Shown here: positions 24,826 to 32,766 of the stretch, one piece after another
Layout: each line of letters starts with the position of its first letter
Position numbering within the stretch: position 1 is the first letter of the stretch
Source of the DNA: Acidobacteriota bacterium
Lineage (GTDB): Bacteria > Acidobacteriota > UBA4820 > DSQY01
Length of the DNA: 35,744 nucleotides
Direction: 5' to 3'
Assembly (NCBI GenBank): GCA_040752915.1
Contig: JBFMHB010000033.1
Coordinates: 1-35,744, forward strand
The notes under the pieces: generated by a model
Databases searched by the model: none
What the model was told of the DNA's origin: nothing
Seen by the model: only the letters and a program-made list of their open reading frames with translations
Made by a program: the position numbers and the translations under genes

Positions 24826-24856
24826 TAGGGGGGAGGGCTTCCGGCCCTCCCCCCTA
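24826..24856 (+). terminator. Terminator hairpin at the duplicated thiolase tail
   Basis: A perfect 13-bp stem (24826-24838 with 24844-24856) and a TTCCG loop. The left arm begins at the TAG stop of the thiolase tail copy, as expected for a gene's own terminator. No T-run follows, so its strength is uncertain. Confidence 0.6.
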
Positions 24857-24954
24857 TGCGCTCAGCACCCAGCGGGTGCTCCGCTGACCCCCCACCTGGA
24901 GGGGCTTGCGCTCCAGCCGAAGTGAATTCGGCTTCGCGCGTTTGTGTCCACCAG

Positions 24955-25032
24955 CGCCGAGGCAGGTCGAAGGGGTCCGGGGGAACGGGGAGGTTCCCCC
25001 GGGCGGAGGACCGCCCGCGTGAGGGCGGGGGG
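24955..25032. repeat. 78-bp dispersed repeat, copy 2
   Basis: Copy of 24630-24707 with one substitution at 25012 (C for G). That change restores full pairing of the second stem (CCGCCC...GGGCGG), which suggests the structure matters or that this copy is the intact one. Confidence 0.8.
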
Positions 25033-25037
25033 TGGAG

Positions 25038-25086
25038 AGGCGGAAGGCGGAAGGCGAAAGGCGAAAGGCGAAAGGCCGAAGGCGGA
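25038..25086. repeat. Seven tandem 7-bp units (AGGCGRA)
   Basis: Seven consecutive heptamers with consensus AGGCGRA; one unit is AGGCCGA. The array begins 6 bp after 78-bp repeat copy 2. Four GGGAYTT-type heptamers follow at 25106-25133. Confidence 0.85.
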
Positions 25087-25189
25087 AGGGAATGAAAGGG
25101 CGTTGGGGACTTGGGATTTCGGATTTGGGAAAAGGGGACGAAGGCCCTGGACGGGAAATGGGGATCCGCCCACGAAGAGGGGGCCTCTC

Positions 25190-25245
25190 CTAATCCCCCA
25201 GTCCCCGAGTCTCCTGGTCCCTCAGTCCCGCGGTCTCCGAGTCCC
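25190..25245. repeat. Seven tandem 8-bp units (NNRGTCYC)
   Basis: Seven consecutive octamers in exact 8-bp register: CTAATCCC, CCAGTCCC, CGAGTCTC, CTGGTCCC, TCAGTCCC, GCGGTCTC, CGAGTCCC. The array ends 17 bp before the cutA stop, so it lies 3' to cutA. Confidence 0.8.
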
Positions 25246-25262
25246 CCTCGGGGCTTGCGGTC

Positions 25263-25619
25263 CTATCCCTCCTTGCCGACCTCGGCTTTCTTGGTGTTCA
25301 GGTCGAGGGTGGCGTCCAGGATCCAGGCCTGGACCTTCTCGTCGGCCTGGCCGATGGGAACGCACAGGACCTCCGGAAGTTCGTAGGAGTGGAGGGAGCG
25401 AATCGTCTCGCGCACCTGGGGGAAGAGGCTCTCTCGGGTCTTGACGAGAAGGAGGAACTCCTCGTCGTCCCAGATCTCCCCCTTCCACCGGTAGATGGAA
25501 CGGATCTTCTTGATGATGTTGACGCAAGCCGCGTGGCCCTTTTCCACAAGGGTCTCGGCGATCTGGATGCCCTGGTCTTCCGATCCGACGGTGGTCATCA
25601 CGAGGACGATGGACTCCAT
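25263..25619 (-). CDS. cutA: CutA1 divalent-ion tolerance protein
   Basis: A small trimeric cytoplasmic protein linked to copper and divalent metal tolerance; its molecular role is unsettled. The 118-aa product starts at ATG 25619 with GGGGAGGAG upstream on the minus strand; the longer frame has no support. Family motifs: GHAACVNIIKKIRSIYRWKGEIWDDEE, LLLVKTRESL, LHSYELPEVLCVPI. Its 3' side faces the repeat block. Confidence 0.93.
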   Translation of the reverse strand: MESIVLVMTTVGSEDQGIQIAETLVEKGHAACVNIIKKIRSIYRWKGEIWDDEEFLLLVKTRESLFPQVRETIRSLHSYELPEVLCVPIGQADEKVQAWILDATLDLNTKKAEVGKEG

Positions 25620-25680
25620 GGCGCTCCTCCCCGGGCCAGCATAGGAACCCTCTCCCCGGGTGTCAAGAGAAGTCCACGCG

Positions 25681-25710
25681 TTGTAGGGCGTGAAGGGACA
25701 AGGGTACACT
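25681..25710 (+). promoter_or_regulatory. Predicted promoter of glnE
   Basis: TTGTAG (25681-25686), an 18-nt spacer and TACACT (25705-25710). Only 7 nt lie between the -10 and ATG 25718. This is the same geometry as at 8868 and 29973, again suggesting a leaderless start. Confidence 0.5.
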
Positions 25711-25717
25711 CGGAGCC

Positions 25718-28603
25718 ATGGACGGCGCCGAAGCCGCACGCCGGCTCGCGGACCACCTCACCCCCTCCCAGGGCCGGCTCCTGGCCTCCCATTGGGATCG
25801 CCTTCCCCGAAGAAAAGCCGCCGTCTCGCTCCTGGAGAGGTGGGCGGAGGGTCCGGGACTCCCCAGAGAGGACCTTCCCTTCCTTCACCTCCTCTACCTC
25901 GCCACGACGAGCGAGACCCTCTTCCTCGGCCTCCTGCGCCGTCCCTCGGAATGGCCCGGGCTCTCGGCCCGGGTGGCTCGAACGGATGGCCGCGGCCGGG
26001 AGGACATCGAGGAGGCGCTGGCCCGCTTCTTCCTCCTCCAGAGGGGGAACGAACCGTCCGCCGTCCTCTCCGCCTTCCGGACCCTGGAGACGGCCCGGAT
26101 CCTCCTCCAGGACATCCTGGGCATCCTGGACACCGAGAGCGTCACCCGCGACCTGAGCGTGCTCGCCGACGTTCTCATCGCCCGGAGTTTCTCCCTCACC
26201 TTCCAACCCCTGAAGGAGTCCATGGGCCAGCCCCTTCACGCCGGACCCGACGCTCGCCCCGTGCCGTGCCCCCTCGCCGTCTTCGCCTTGGGCAAACTGG
26301 GCGGGCGCGAGCTGAATTACTCCTCGGACGTGGATCTCGTGGCCTTCTACCGGGCCGAAGGGGAAACCGACCGGGGTGGGAGCAACGGCGCCTTCTTCAA
26401 CGCCTGGTTTCAGTCCGCCGTGTCCCTGCTCTCGAGGCCGACTCCGGACGGCCCCTGTTTGCGGGTGGACACGGCCCTGAGGCCCAGGGGCCGGGACGGC
26501 GAACTCACGCTCTCCTTCGACGCGGCCCTCGCCTACTACCGGGAATGGGCCGACCTGTGGGAGCGGCAGGCCTGGATCAAGGCGAGGGCCTGCGCGGGCG
26601 ACGAGGAGGCGGGCGCCCTCTTTCTCCGGCGGATGGAGCCGGTGATCTACCAGGAGTATTCGTTCGCGGGCATCGCCGAGAACAACCGGAGGATGCGGGC
26701 CAAGTCCGTGGAGGAGCTTCGGAGGGCGGGGCGGTCCGAGCCGGCCAGGAACGTGAAGGAGGGGCCGGGGAGCATCCGGGACGCCGAATTCTCCATCCAG
26801 GCCCTTCAGATGGCCCACGGGCAGAGAGATCCCTGGGTCCGGGAGGGCCAGACCCTCCTCGCCGCCACCAAGCTCCAGCAGAAGGGCCTCCTCTCGCCGA
26901 GCCTCCGGTCCGAATTCGGCGCGGCTTACCTGCTCCTGCGCCGCGCGGAGCACTGGGCGCAGGTTCAGAACATGCGGCAGACCCACCACCTCCCCGAGGA
27001 TCCGGAAGGGTGGGAAGAGCTGGCGCGGTTCCTGCGTCTGCCGGGCGGGACCGCCGCCCGGAAAGCCGTGGAGCAGGCCCGGGGCACCCTCTCGGCGCTC
27101 ATGGCCCGCGTCCTTGAGGAGCTCCGGGAGGGCCAGCCCGAGGGCGACGAGGTGGCCCGCCTCCTCTCGCCCGAGGGGATGCGGGAGGTCCTCGCCGCCG
27201 GCGGGTTTTCCGATCCGGACCGGGTCCTTCCCTATCTCTCCGCCCTCTACGAGGTCCTGGCGCCCCACCTGGGCGGGGCCCAGCGCCGTCAGCATTTCCT
27301 GAGAATCCACTACTCGCTGGAACGGGAGTTCCGCAGGGCGCCGGATCCGCATCGGGGCCTCGTTTCCCTGTCGAGGTACGTCTCCTCCATCGCCAGCGAG
27401 CCGCGCCTGGCGGCCCTTCTCCTCGACCATCCGCGCACGCCGCGCCTCGCCTTTCGCCTCATGAGCCGGAGCGCTCCGCTGGAGGAAGCCCTCGGGCGCT
27501 GGCCGGACCTCATCGAGGACCTGACCTTCGAGAGGATGCGGGCGGTGGAGGCCGAGGTCCTGGACCTGGGAGGGCGGACGGAGGAGGGGCCGGACGACCT
27601 GCGCCGGTCCCAGAAGCGCCTGTTCTTCCTGGCCCGGGCCCGGGAGATCCTCATGGGCGACGGCGTCGCCTGGTCCCGCCGGATCCACACCCGCATCGCC
27701 GAGAGCCTCACCGCGAAGGTCTTCACGTCCGCCTTGAGGAGAACCGAAGCCGCCGAGGGCCTCCCGCCGGGGCTTTTGGAGGGTCGCTTCGCCCTTCTGG
27801 GGCTGGGGCGGCTGGGATCCCGGGACATGCAGCCGCGCTCGGACCTGGACCTGGTCTGCCTGAAGTCGGGGCCGTGGGCGCTCCCGGAGGATCCCGACCG
27901 ATCGGCGCGGATCGAATCCCGCCTCGTGGGCGCCCTCACCGACGGCTTTACGGCGGTCACCCGCCACGGCGCCCTTTACGACGTGGACTGGCGGCTGAGA
28001 CCCTACGGCGATTCGGGCCCTCCCGTCGTCTCGCCGGACGCCCTGACGCACTATTTTGCGGGGCCGGCGCGCTTGTGGGAGCGCCTCTCCTATCTCAAGG
28101 CCCGCCCGGTGGCCGGCGAGGCGGGCCTGGGCTGGAGGGTCCTGGAAGAGGTGTGGGACCTCATCGGAACAAGTGGGGCGCCCGGCGCGGAGATCCAAGA
28201 GCTTCTGGAGGTCCTTCGAAAACTCGGTGCGTCGGCGTCAGACCTGGAGGGAGCGCTGAAATTCTGGGAGGGCGGCCTCTGGCACGCCGACCTCCTGGCG
28301 GGGGTGATGGCCCTTCGCGAGGGGCGCCTGCCCGCGCGGGGCCCGGGATGGGAACCCTTTGCGGGCCTCCCCGGAGACCTTACCCGCGCGCGCCGCTTTC
28401 AGGACACCCTCCTCCACCGCATTCGGGTTCACTTCGAACGGCCTCCGTCCCTCCCCCGGCTCCGACAGGCCCTGACGGACCTCCGCGTTCTCTGGGCCGC
28501 CTCGGCCCATTCCCTGGAGGAGGGCCCGCCCCCCGAGGATCTGGCGGTCGAATGGGGGAGAAAGAGGGAAGTGGTTCAAGAGGTCTGGAGAGATTGGGAA
28601 TAG
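25718..28603 (+). CDS. glnE: Glutamine synthetase adenylyltransferase/deadenylylase
   Basis: Adds AMP to, and removes it from, glutamine synthetase according to nitrogen status, under PII control. The 961-aa length matches the E. coli enzyme (946). Two nucleotidyltransferase domains are present. The N-terminal deadenylylase has GKLGGRELNYSSDVDLV at about 191. The C-terminal adenylylase has GLGRLGSRDMQPRSDLDLV at about 692. Both keep the DxD pair. A GlnD_UR_UTase-type helical domain follows each. No glnA or glnB gene is in the window. The ATG has a predicted promoter whose -10 ends 7 nt upstream. It is convergent with pgi (68-nt gap, no clear terminator). Confidence 0.95.
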   Translation: MDGAEAARRLADHLTPSQGRLLASHWDRLPRRKAAVSLLERWAEGPGLPREDLPFLHLLYLATTSETLFLGLLRRPSEWPGLSARVARTDGRGREDIEEALARFFLLQRGNEPSAVLSAFRTLETARILLQDILGILDTESVTRDLSVLADVLIARSFSLTFQPLKESMGQPLHAGPDARPVPCPLAVFALGKLGGRELNYSSDVDLVAFYRAEGETDRGGSNGAFFNAWFQSAVSLLSRPTPDGPCLRVDTALRPRGRDGELTLSFDAALAYYREWADLWERQAWIKARACAGDEEAGALFLRRMEPVIYQEYSFAGIAENNRRMRAKSVEELRRAGRSEPARNVKEGPGSIRDAEFSIQALQMAHGQRDPWVREGQTLLAATKLQQKGLLSPSLRSEFGAAYLLLRRAEHWAQVQNMRQTHHLPEDPEGWEELARFLRLPGGTAARKAVEQARGTLSALMARVLEELREGQPEGDEVARLLSPEGMREVLAAGGFSDPDRVLPYLSALYEVLAPHLGGAQRRQHFLRIHYSLEREFRRAPDPHRGLVSLSRYVSSIASEPRLAALLLDHPRTPRLAFRLMSRSAPLEEALGRWPDLIEDLTFERMRAVEAEVLDLGGRTEEGPDDLRRSQKRLFFLARAREILMGDGVAWSRRIHTRIAESLTAKVFTSALRRTEAAEGLPPGLLEGRFALLGLGRLGSRDMQPRSDLDLVCLKSGPWALPEDPDRSARIESRLVGALTDGFTAVTRHGALYDVDWRLRPYGDSGPPVVSPDALTHYFAGPARLWERLSYLKARPVAGEAGLGWRVLEEVWDLIGTSGAPGAEIQELLEVLRKLGASASDLEGALKFWEGGLWHADLLAGVMALREGRLPARGPGWEPFAGLPGDLTRARRFQDTLLHRIRVHFERPPSLPRLRQALTDLRVLWAASAHSLEEGPPPEDLAVEWGRKREVVQEVWRDWE

Positions 28604-28671
28604 GGAAAACCAGCGGCCGTGAACGGTGTGGCTTTCTTGCGCCGCGCCGGGGGGATCGAGGGCGGGGATCC

Positions 28672-29937
28672 CTAGACGGCCCCGAGGATTTCCCGCGTCC
28701 GCCGCTTTCCGGCTTCGACGCCGGGCTGGCCGAAGGGGTCTACCTCGAAGAGGGCGGCGGCGTAAACTGTGGCGGCCATGAAGACGAAGAAGGCCTCGCC
28801 GAGGGAGGCGGCGTCGGCTCCGCCCAGGCCGTAACGCGCCACGGGAACCCCGGCTTCGCAAAGGGCCCGCGCCGTCCCCTCGCACAGGGCTCGTTGGACG
28901 GCGCCCACGTTGGCCGCGGCGGGAGGCAGGCCCGCGAAGGCGCGGGCCTCGGCGGAAAGGGGCGGCCCGGGGGAATCCTCGGAAAAGACCAGGAGCCACC
29001 GGGTGCGGGGGCCGTCCGAGAAGAGCTGTAGGAGGGAGTGCTGGTCCTCGCTCCCCAGGCACGCCAGGGGCGTCGGCCCGATGCGGTGGCCGTCCTCCCC
29101 GCCCACTTTGCGGCCCAGGGACTCGCCCCACAATTGCTGGATCCAACGGGCGAACAGGTAAGGGCGCTCCCCGTAGCCCCACAGGTCCACCTCCTTCAGG
29201 CCCTGGGCGTAGAACTGGACGAGAAGGAGGGCGAGGGCGAGGGCCGGGTTGCGGCTTCCCGTCAGGAGGAGAGCCTTGTCGGCGCCCAGCCGGGCGCCCG
29301 AGAGAACCGCCGAGGGGTCCACGCCGTCGAAGGCCGCCGGCAGAAGGCCCACGGGTGTCAGGACCGAATAGCGCCCGCCCACGGGGGAAGGGATGTCCAG
29401 GCGGGGGATGCCTTCCGCCTCGGCCCAGCGGTGGAGGGGGCCGCTCCCCGGGGAGGCCACGAGCACCGTCCGCTGTCTCCACCTCTGCGGGCAGGCCTTG
29501 CGCAGGGCCTCGAGGGCGAGGGCCGCGTTGACGAGGGTCTCCAGCGTCCCCCCCGACTTGGAAACCACGCACAGGGACGCCCGGTCCCACGGGACGGCCT
29601 GGAGGCGCGCGGAGAGGGAGGACGGGTCCAGCCCCTCGAGGAAGCGCACCCGGCTCCGAGGCCCGGCGCAGAGGACCCGCGCCCCCAGGGAGGAGCCACC
29701 GATGCCGGCGACCACCAGGACCTCGGCCTCCCGGCGCAGGAGGCGGGCCTGGTGGCGCACGGAGGCTTCGAGGGCGGCGTCTCCGGGGGTGTGGCGGAAG
29801 GGGTGCTCCTCGTGGCGCGTGAGGGCGAGGACCGTCTGGCGAAGGCCCTCCAGGGTCGGGCCCATGCGGTCGAAGAGGTCCGGCGCGAGGTGGGGCGCCG
29901 GGCCTTGAAGGATCCCCCCGAGGTCGAGTTCCGGCAT
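28672..29937 (-). CDS. pgi: Glucose-6-phosphate isomerase
   Basis: Interconverts glucose-6-phosphate and fructose-6-phosphate in glycolysis/gluconeogenesis. The two SIS domains show VVAGIGGSSLGARVL, VVSKSGGTLETLVNAALAL and SPVGGRYSVLTPVGLLPA. LGSEDQHSLLQLFSDGP and the C-terminal PFGQPGVEAGKRRT are also present. At 421 aa it belongs to the short bacterial class (about 450 aa), not the 550-aa E. coli type. ATG 29937 has no ribosome-binding site; a TTG 12 codons upstream is possible. A promoter whose -10 ends 6 nt before ATG 29937 supports the shorter form with a leaderless mRNA. Confidence 0.93.
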   Translation of the reverse strand: MPELDLGGILQGPAPHLAPDLFDRMGPTLEGLRQTVLALTRHEEHPFRHTPGDAALEASVRHQARLLRREAEVLVVAGIGGSSLGARVLCAGPRSRVRFLEGLDPSSLSARLQAVPWDRASLCVVSKSGGTLETLVNAALALEALRKACPQRWRQRTVLVASPGSGPLHRWAEAEGIPRLDIPSPVGGRYSVLTPVGLLPAAFDGVDPSAVLSGARLGADKALLLTGSRNPALALALLLVQFYAQGLKEVDLWGYGERPYLFARWIQQLWGESLGRKVGGEDGHRIGPTPLACLGSEDQHSLLQLFSDGPRTRWLLVFSEDSPGPPLSAEARAFAGLPPAAANVGAVQRALCEGTARALCEAGVPVARYGLGGADAASLGEAFFVFMAATVYAAALFEVDPFGQPGVEAGKRRTREILGAV

Positions 29938-29943
29938 GAAAGG

Positions 29944-29973
29944 AGTATGGACCCGTTGGCCCCTCCCCTTCAA
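29944..29973 (-). promoter_or_regulatory. Predicted promoter of pgi
   Basis: On the minus strand: TTGAAG (29973-29968), an 18-nt spacer and CATACT (29949-29944). The -10 ends 6 nt before ATG 29937 and no ribosome-binding site lies between. Confidence 0.5.
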
Positions 29974-29991
29974 GCGGGCGGGGGCGGCCCC

Positions 29992-30020
29992 TTGCTTTCA
30001 TGGTCTGAAAACCATAGACT
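29992..30020 (+). promoter_or_regulatory. Sigma-70 type promoter of the HMG-CoA synthase operon
   Basis: TTGCTT (29992-29997), a 17-nt spacer and TAGACT (30015-30020), 46 nt before ATG 30067. A short inverted repeat (ATGGT/ACCAT, about 29999-30015) lies in the spacer and might bind a regulator. Confidence 0.6.
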
Positions 30021-30066
30021 TTTCCCTCGTTTCGAGCCCAGGGGGATCCCGAAAAGGAGGAGCCGC

Positions 30067-31119
30067 ATGGTCGGAATCGTGGGATATGGGGCGTACATTC
30101 CCCGCTACCGGATCAAGGTGGAGGAGATCGCCAAGGTCTGGGGGGCGGACGCGCCCAGCTACAAGAAGGGCCTGATGCTGCGGGAGAAGTCCGTACCCGG
30201 CCCGGATCAGGACGTGATCACCATTGCCGTGGAAGCGGCGAAGAACGCCATCCGGCGGGCCGGCGTTTCGGGCGAAAGGGTGGGGGCCGTGTACGTGGGC
30301 TCCGAATCGCACCCGTACGCGGTGAAACCCACGGGCACGGCGGTGGCCGAAGTGATCGGCGCCGTGAGCGACTGCCACTGCGCGGACCTGGAGTTCGCCT
30401 GCAAGGCGGGCTCCGAGGGCATGTTCCTGGCCTACGGCCTCGTGAAATCCGGCGAGGTGGAGTACGCCCTGGGCATCGGCGCCGACACCTCCCAGGGCGC
30501 CCCCGGCGACGCGCTCGAGTACAGCGCGGCGGCCGGTGGCGCGGCTTTTCTCATGGGCACCCAGAACGTGGTGGCCACCGTGGACTGCCAGTACTCCTTC
30601 ATGACCGACACCCCCGACTTCTGGCGCCGGGAGTACATGCACTATCCCCGCCACGGCGGCCGATTCACGGGAGACATGGCCTACTTCAAGCACGTGCGCG
30701 GAGGAGTGGAAGGCATCCTCAAGAAGGCCAAGGCCAAGGCGAAGGACTTCAAGTACGCCGTTTTTCACCAGCCCAACGGCAAGTTCCCCATGAAGATGGC
30801 CAAGGACCTGGGCTTCACCGAAGAGCAGATGAAGACGGGCCTCCTCGTCCCCACCCTGGGCAACACCTACTCGGGCGCTTCGCCCCTGGGGCTGTCGGCC
30901 ATCCTGGACGAGGCCAGGCCCGGCGACCGCATCCTCATGTGCTCCTTCGGATCGGGCGCGGGCTCCGACGCCTTCGTCTTCACGTGCACCAAAAACCTCC
31001 CCAAGGTTCAGGGCAAGGCGAAGAAGACCCGGGACTACCTGGACAAGAACCCCTTCTACCTGGACTACGGCACGTATGTGAAGTTCCGCCGGAAGATCCG
31101 GAAGAACGTGGAGGATTGA
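30067..31119 (+). CDS. mvaS: Archaeal-type HMG-CoA synthase
   Basis: Condenses acetoacetyl-CoA with acetyl-CoA to 3-hydroxy-3-methylglutaryl-CoA. The 350-aa length and the [21 protein letters not shown] start match the archaeal family rather than the eukaryotic/Gram-positive enzymes (about 390-520 aa). The predicted catalytic residues are Cys112 ([11 protein letters not shown]), Glu80 ([12 protein letters not shown]) and His234 ([10 protein letters not shown]). ATG with AAAAGGAGGAG just upstream. The thiolase follows after 4 nt and the DUF35 gene overlaps that, the order known from archaea, where the three proteins form one channelling complex. An HMG-CoA reductase is not in the window. Confidence 0.93.
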   Translation: MVGIVGYGAYIPRYRIKVEEIAKVWGADAPSYKKGLMLREKSVPGPDQDVITIAVEAAKNAIRRAGVSGERVGAVYVGSESHPYAVKPTGTAVAEVIGAVSDCHCADLEFACKAGSEGMFLAYGLVKSGEVEYALGIGADTSQGAPGDALEYSAAAGGAAFLMGTQNVVATVDCQYSFMTDTPDFWRREYMHYPRHGGRFTGDMAYFKHVRGGVEGILKKAKAKAKDFKYAVFHQPNGKFPMKMAKDLGFTEEQMKTGLLVPTLGNTYSGASPLGLSAILDEARPGDRILMCSFGSGAGSDAFVFTCTKNLPKVQGKAKKTRDYLDKNPFYLDYGTYVKFRRKIRKNVED

Positions 31120-31123
31120 GCCC

Positions 31124-32284
31124 ATGCGCGACGTAGCCATCATCGGGATCGGCATGACGGACTTCGGGGAGCTGTGGAACGACTCCCTGAGGGACCTCTT
31201 CGTGAAGGCCGCGCTGGAGGCCATCGCCGACGCCGGCGTGGACCATGTGGATTCCCTCGTGGCGGGATGCATGACGCCGGGCCTCTTCACGGGCCAGGAG
31301 CACCTCGGGTCCCTCCTCGCCGACTACCTCGGCCAGGGCCCCATCCCCGGCACGCGGGTCGAATCGGCCTGCGCCTCCGGAGGCCTGGCCCTGCGCGTGG
31401 GCTTCATGGAGGTGGCCTCGGGGATGAGCGACGTGGTCCTCGTGGGGGGCGTCGAGAAGATGACCGACGTCTCCGGCGCCCAGGCCACCTACGCCCTGGC
31501 CACCGCCGCGGACCAGGACTACGAGGCCTTCCACGGCGCCACCTTCCCCGGCCTCTACGCCCTCATCGCCTCGGCCCACATGCACAAGTACGGCACCAAG
31601 CGGGAAGACCTGGCCCAGGTGGCGGTGAAGAACCACGACAACGGCCTCCTCAACCCCCACGCCCAGTACCGCATGAAGATCACCGTGGACCAGGTGATCC
31701 AGAGCGTGAAGGTGGCGGACCCCCTCAACATCCTCGACTGCTCGCCCATCACCGACGGAGCGGCCTGCGCGGTCCTCTGCCCCCTGGAGATGGCGCGCAA
31801 GATGCGGCCCAGGAAGCCCGTGGTGAAGATCGCCGCCTCGGCCCACGCCACCGACACCATCGCCCTCCACCAGCGCGAGGACCTCACCTTCCTCAAATCC
31901 ACCTGGGAGGCGGCCCAGAAGGCGTACAAGATGGCCGGGATCAAGGCGTCGGACGTGGATTTCGCCGAAGTGCACGACTGCTTCACCATCGCCGAAATCT
32001 GCGTGCTCGAGGCCCTCGGCGTCGTCAAGAGGGGCCAAGGCGGCAAGGCCACCCGGGACGGCCTTACGGCCCGGGACGGCAAATTCCCCGTGAACCCCTC
32101 GGGCGGCCTCAAGTCCAAGGGCCATCCCGTGGGCGCCACGGGTGTCGCGCAGATCCACGAGATCGTCTCCCAGCTCCGCGGGGAGGCGGGGGCCCGCCAG
32201 CTCAAGAACGTGAAGCGCGGGCTGGCCCAGAACATGGGCGGCTCCGGAGGGAGCGCCATCGTTCACATCCTGGAGGTGCTGTGA
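31124..32284 (+). CDS. Archaeal-type acetoacetyl-CoA thiolase
   Basis: A 386-aa thiolase of the SCP-x/archaeal class: nucleophile Cys83 in [23 protein letters not shown] instead of the NEAFA motif of bacterial thiolases, and [14 protein letters not shown] with the catalytic His. In archaea this class makes acetoacetyl-CoA and hands it to HMG-CoA synthase through the DUF35 partner. The gene pair with mvaS (4-nt gap) and DUF35 (1-nt overlap) supports that role here. A sterol-carrier or lipid-degradation thiolase is the alternative if context were ignored. Confidence 0.9.
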   Translation: MRDVAIIGIGMTDFGELWNDSLRDLFVKAALEAIADAGVDHVDSLVAGCMTPGLFTGQEHLGSLLADYLGQGPIPGTRVESACASGGLALRVGFMEVASGMSDVVLVGGVEKMTDVSGAQATYALATAADQDYEAFHGATFPGLYALIASAHMHKYGTKREDLAQVAVKNHDNGLLNPHAQYRMKITVDQVIQSVKVADPLNILDCSPITDGAACAVLCPLEMARKMRPRKPVVKIAASAHATDTIALHQREDLTFLKSTWEAAQKAYKMAGIKASDVDFAEVHDCFTIAEICVLEALGVVKRGQGGKATRDGLTARDGKFPVNPSGGLKSKGHPVGATGVAQIHEIVSQLRGEAGARQLKNVKRGLAQNMGGSGGSAIVHILEVL

Positions 32285-32676
32285 TGAACACGCCCGCCAC
32301 CGTCCGCCGCAACACCCCCCAGCGTTACCGCATGGAGGCGGGGAAATGCGCCTCCTGCGGGAAGGTCTACTTCCCCCCGCGGGTCGTCTGCGCCTGCGGC
32401 TCCCGGAAGTTCAAGGCCTACAGCCTGCCCTCCGAGGGCAAGGTCGTCGCCCACACCGTCATCCGGACGGCCCCGCGCGGCTTCGGGGACGAAGCGCCCT
32501 ACTGCATGGGCATCGTGGAGCTGAAGGACGGAACGCGAATCCTCTGCCAGATCGCCGACTGCGAGCCCGAGCGCCTGAAAGTGGGGCTCCCCGTGGCGCT
32601 GGAGTTCCGCAAGATCCAGGAGGCCGGCGAGTCCGGCGTCATCGCCTACGGCTACAAGGCCGTGCCCGAAAGGTAG
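32284..32676 (+). CDS. DUF35 zinc-ribbon/OB-fold protein
   Basis: A 130-aa protein. The N-terminal zinc ribbon has Cys22, Cys25, Cys36 and Cys38 (CASCGKVYFPPRVVCACGS); an OB-fold (about 50-125) follows: GKVVAHTVIRTAPRGFG, YCMGIVELKDGTRILCQI. In the archaeal complex this protein bridges thiolase and HMG-CoA synthase and supplies a shared CoA-binding site. The start codon overlaps the thiolase stop (TGATG), which fits strict coupling. It is the last gene of the operon; a hairpin terminator follows. Confidence 0.9.
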   Translation: MNTPATVRRNTPQRYRMEAGKCASCGKVYFPPRVVCACGSRKFKAYSLPSEGKVVAHTVIRTAPRGFGDEAPYCMGIVELKDGTRILCQIADCEPERLKVGLPVALEFRKIQEAGESGVIAYGYKAVPER

Positions 32677-32701
32677 CGGTTTTTTCCGGCGAGTTCCACC
32701 C

Positions 32702-32740
32702 GCGGGCGGGCGCCTCACGGCTCCCGCCCGCTTGCCTTTT
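32702..32740. terminator. Terminator of the mvaS operon
   Basis: A 9-bp perfect stem (GCGGGCGGG 32702-32710 with 32723-32731), a 12-nt loop and TTGCCTTTT after it. It lies between two convergent transcripts and may also serve the minus-strand nucleotidyltransferase gene. Confidence 0.65.
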
Positions 32741-32766
32741 CGAATCGGCCTGCCCGGAGCGCCCCC

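Larger units (their letters stand above)
24605..25262. other. Gene-free repeat block between the thiolase and cutA
   Basis: This 658-bp stretch holds no gene that I can support. It contains two 78-bp repeats, a copy of the thiolase 3' end with a stop and hairpin, several short perfect hairpins and three runs of short tandem units. The hairpins include 24714-24730 (7 bp), GGGGGGC...GCCCCCC near 24736-24755, and CTGGAG...CTCCAG near 24899-24919. The open frames that cross it are low-complexity products of the repeats. Confidence 0.7.

Noticed and set aside
25038-25245. Tandem repeats as a CRISPR array
   Set aside because: The units are 7-8 bp and directly adjacent, with no spacers and no cas genes.
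24605-25262. Insertion sequence remnant
   Set aside because: No transposase fragment or terminal inverted repeats of insertion-sequence type were found. The block consists of hairpin repeats and short tandem units.
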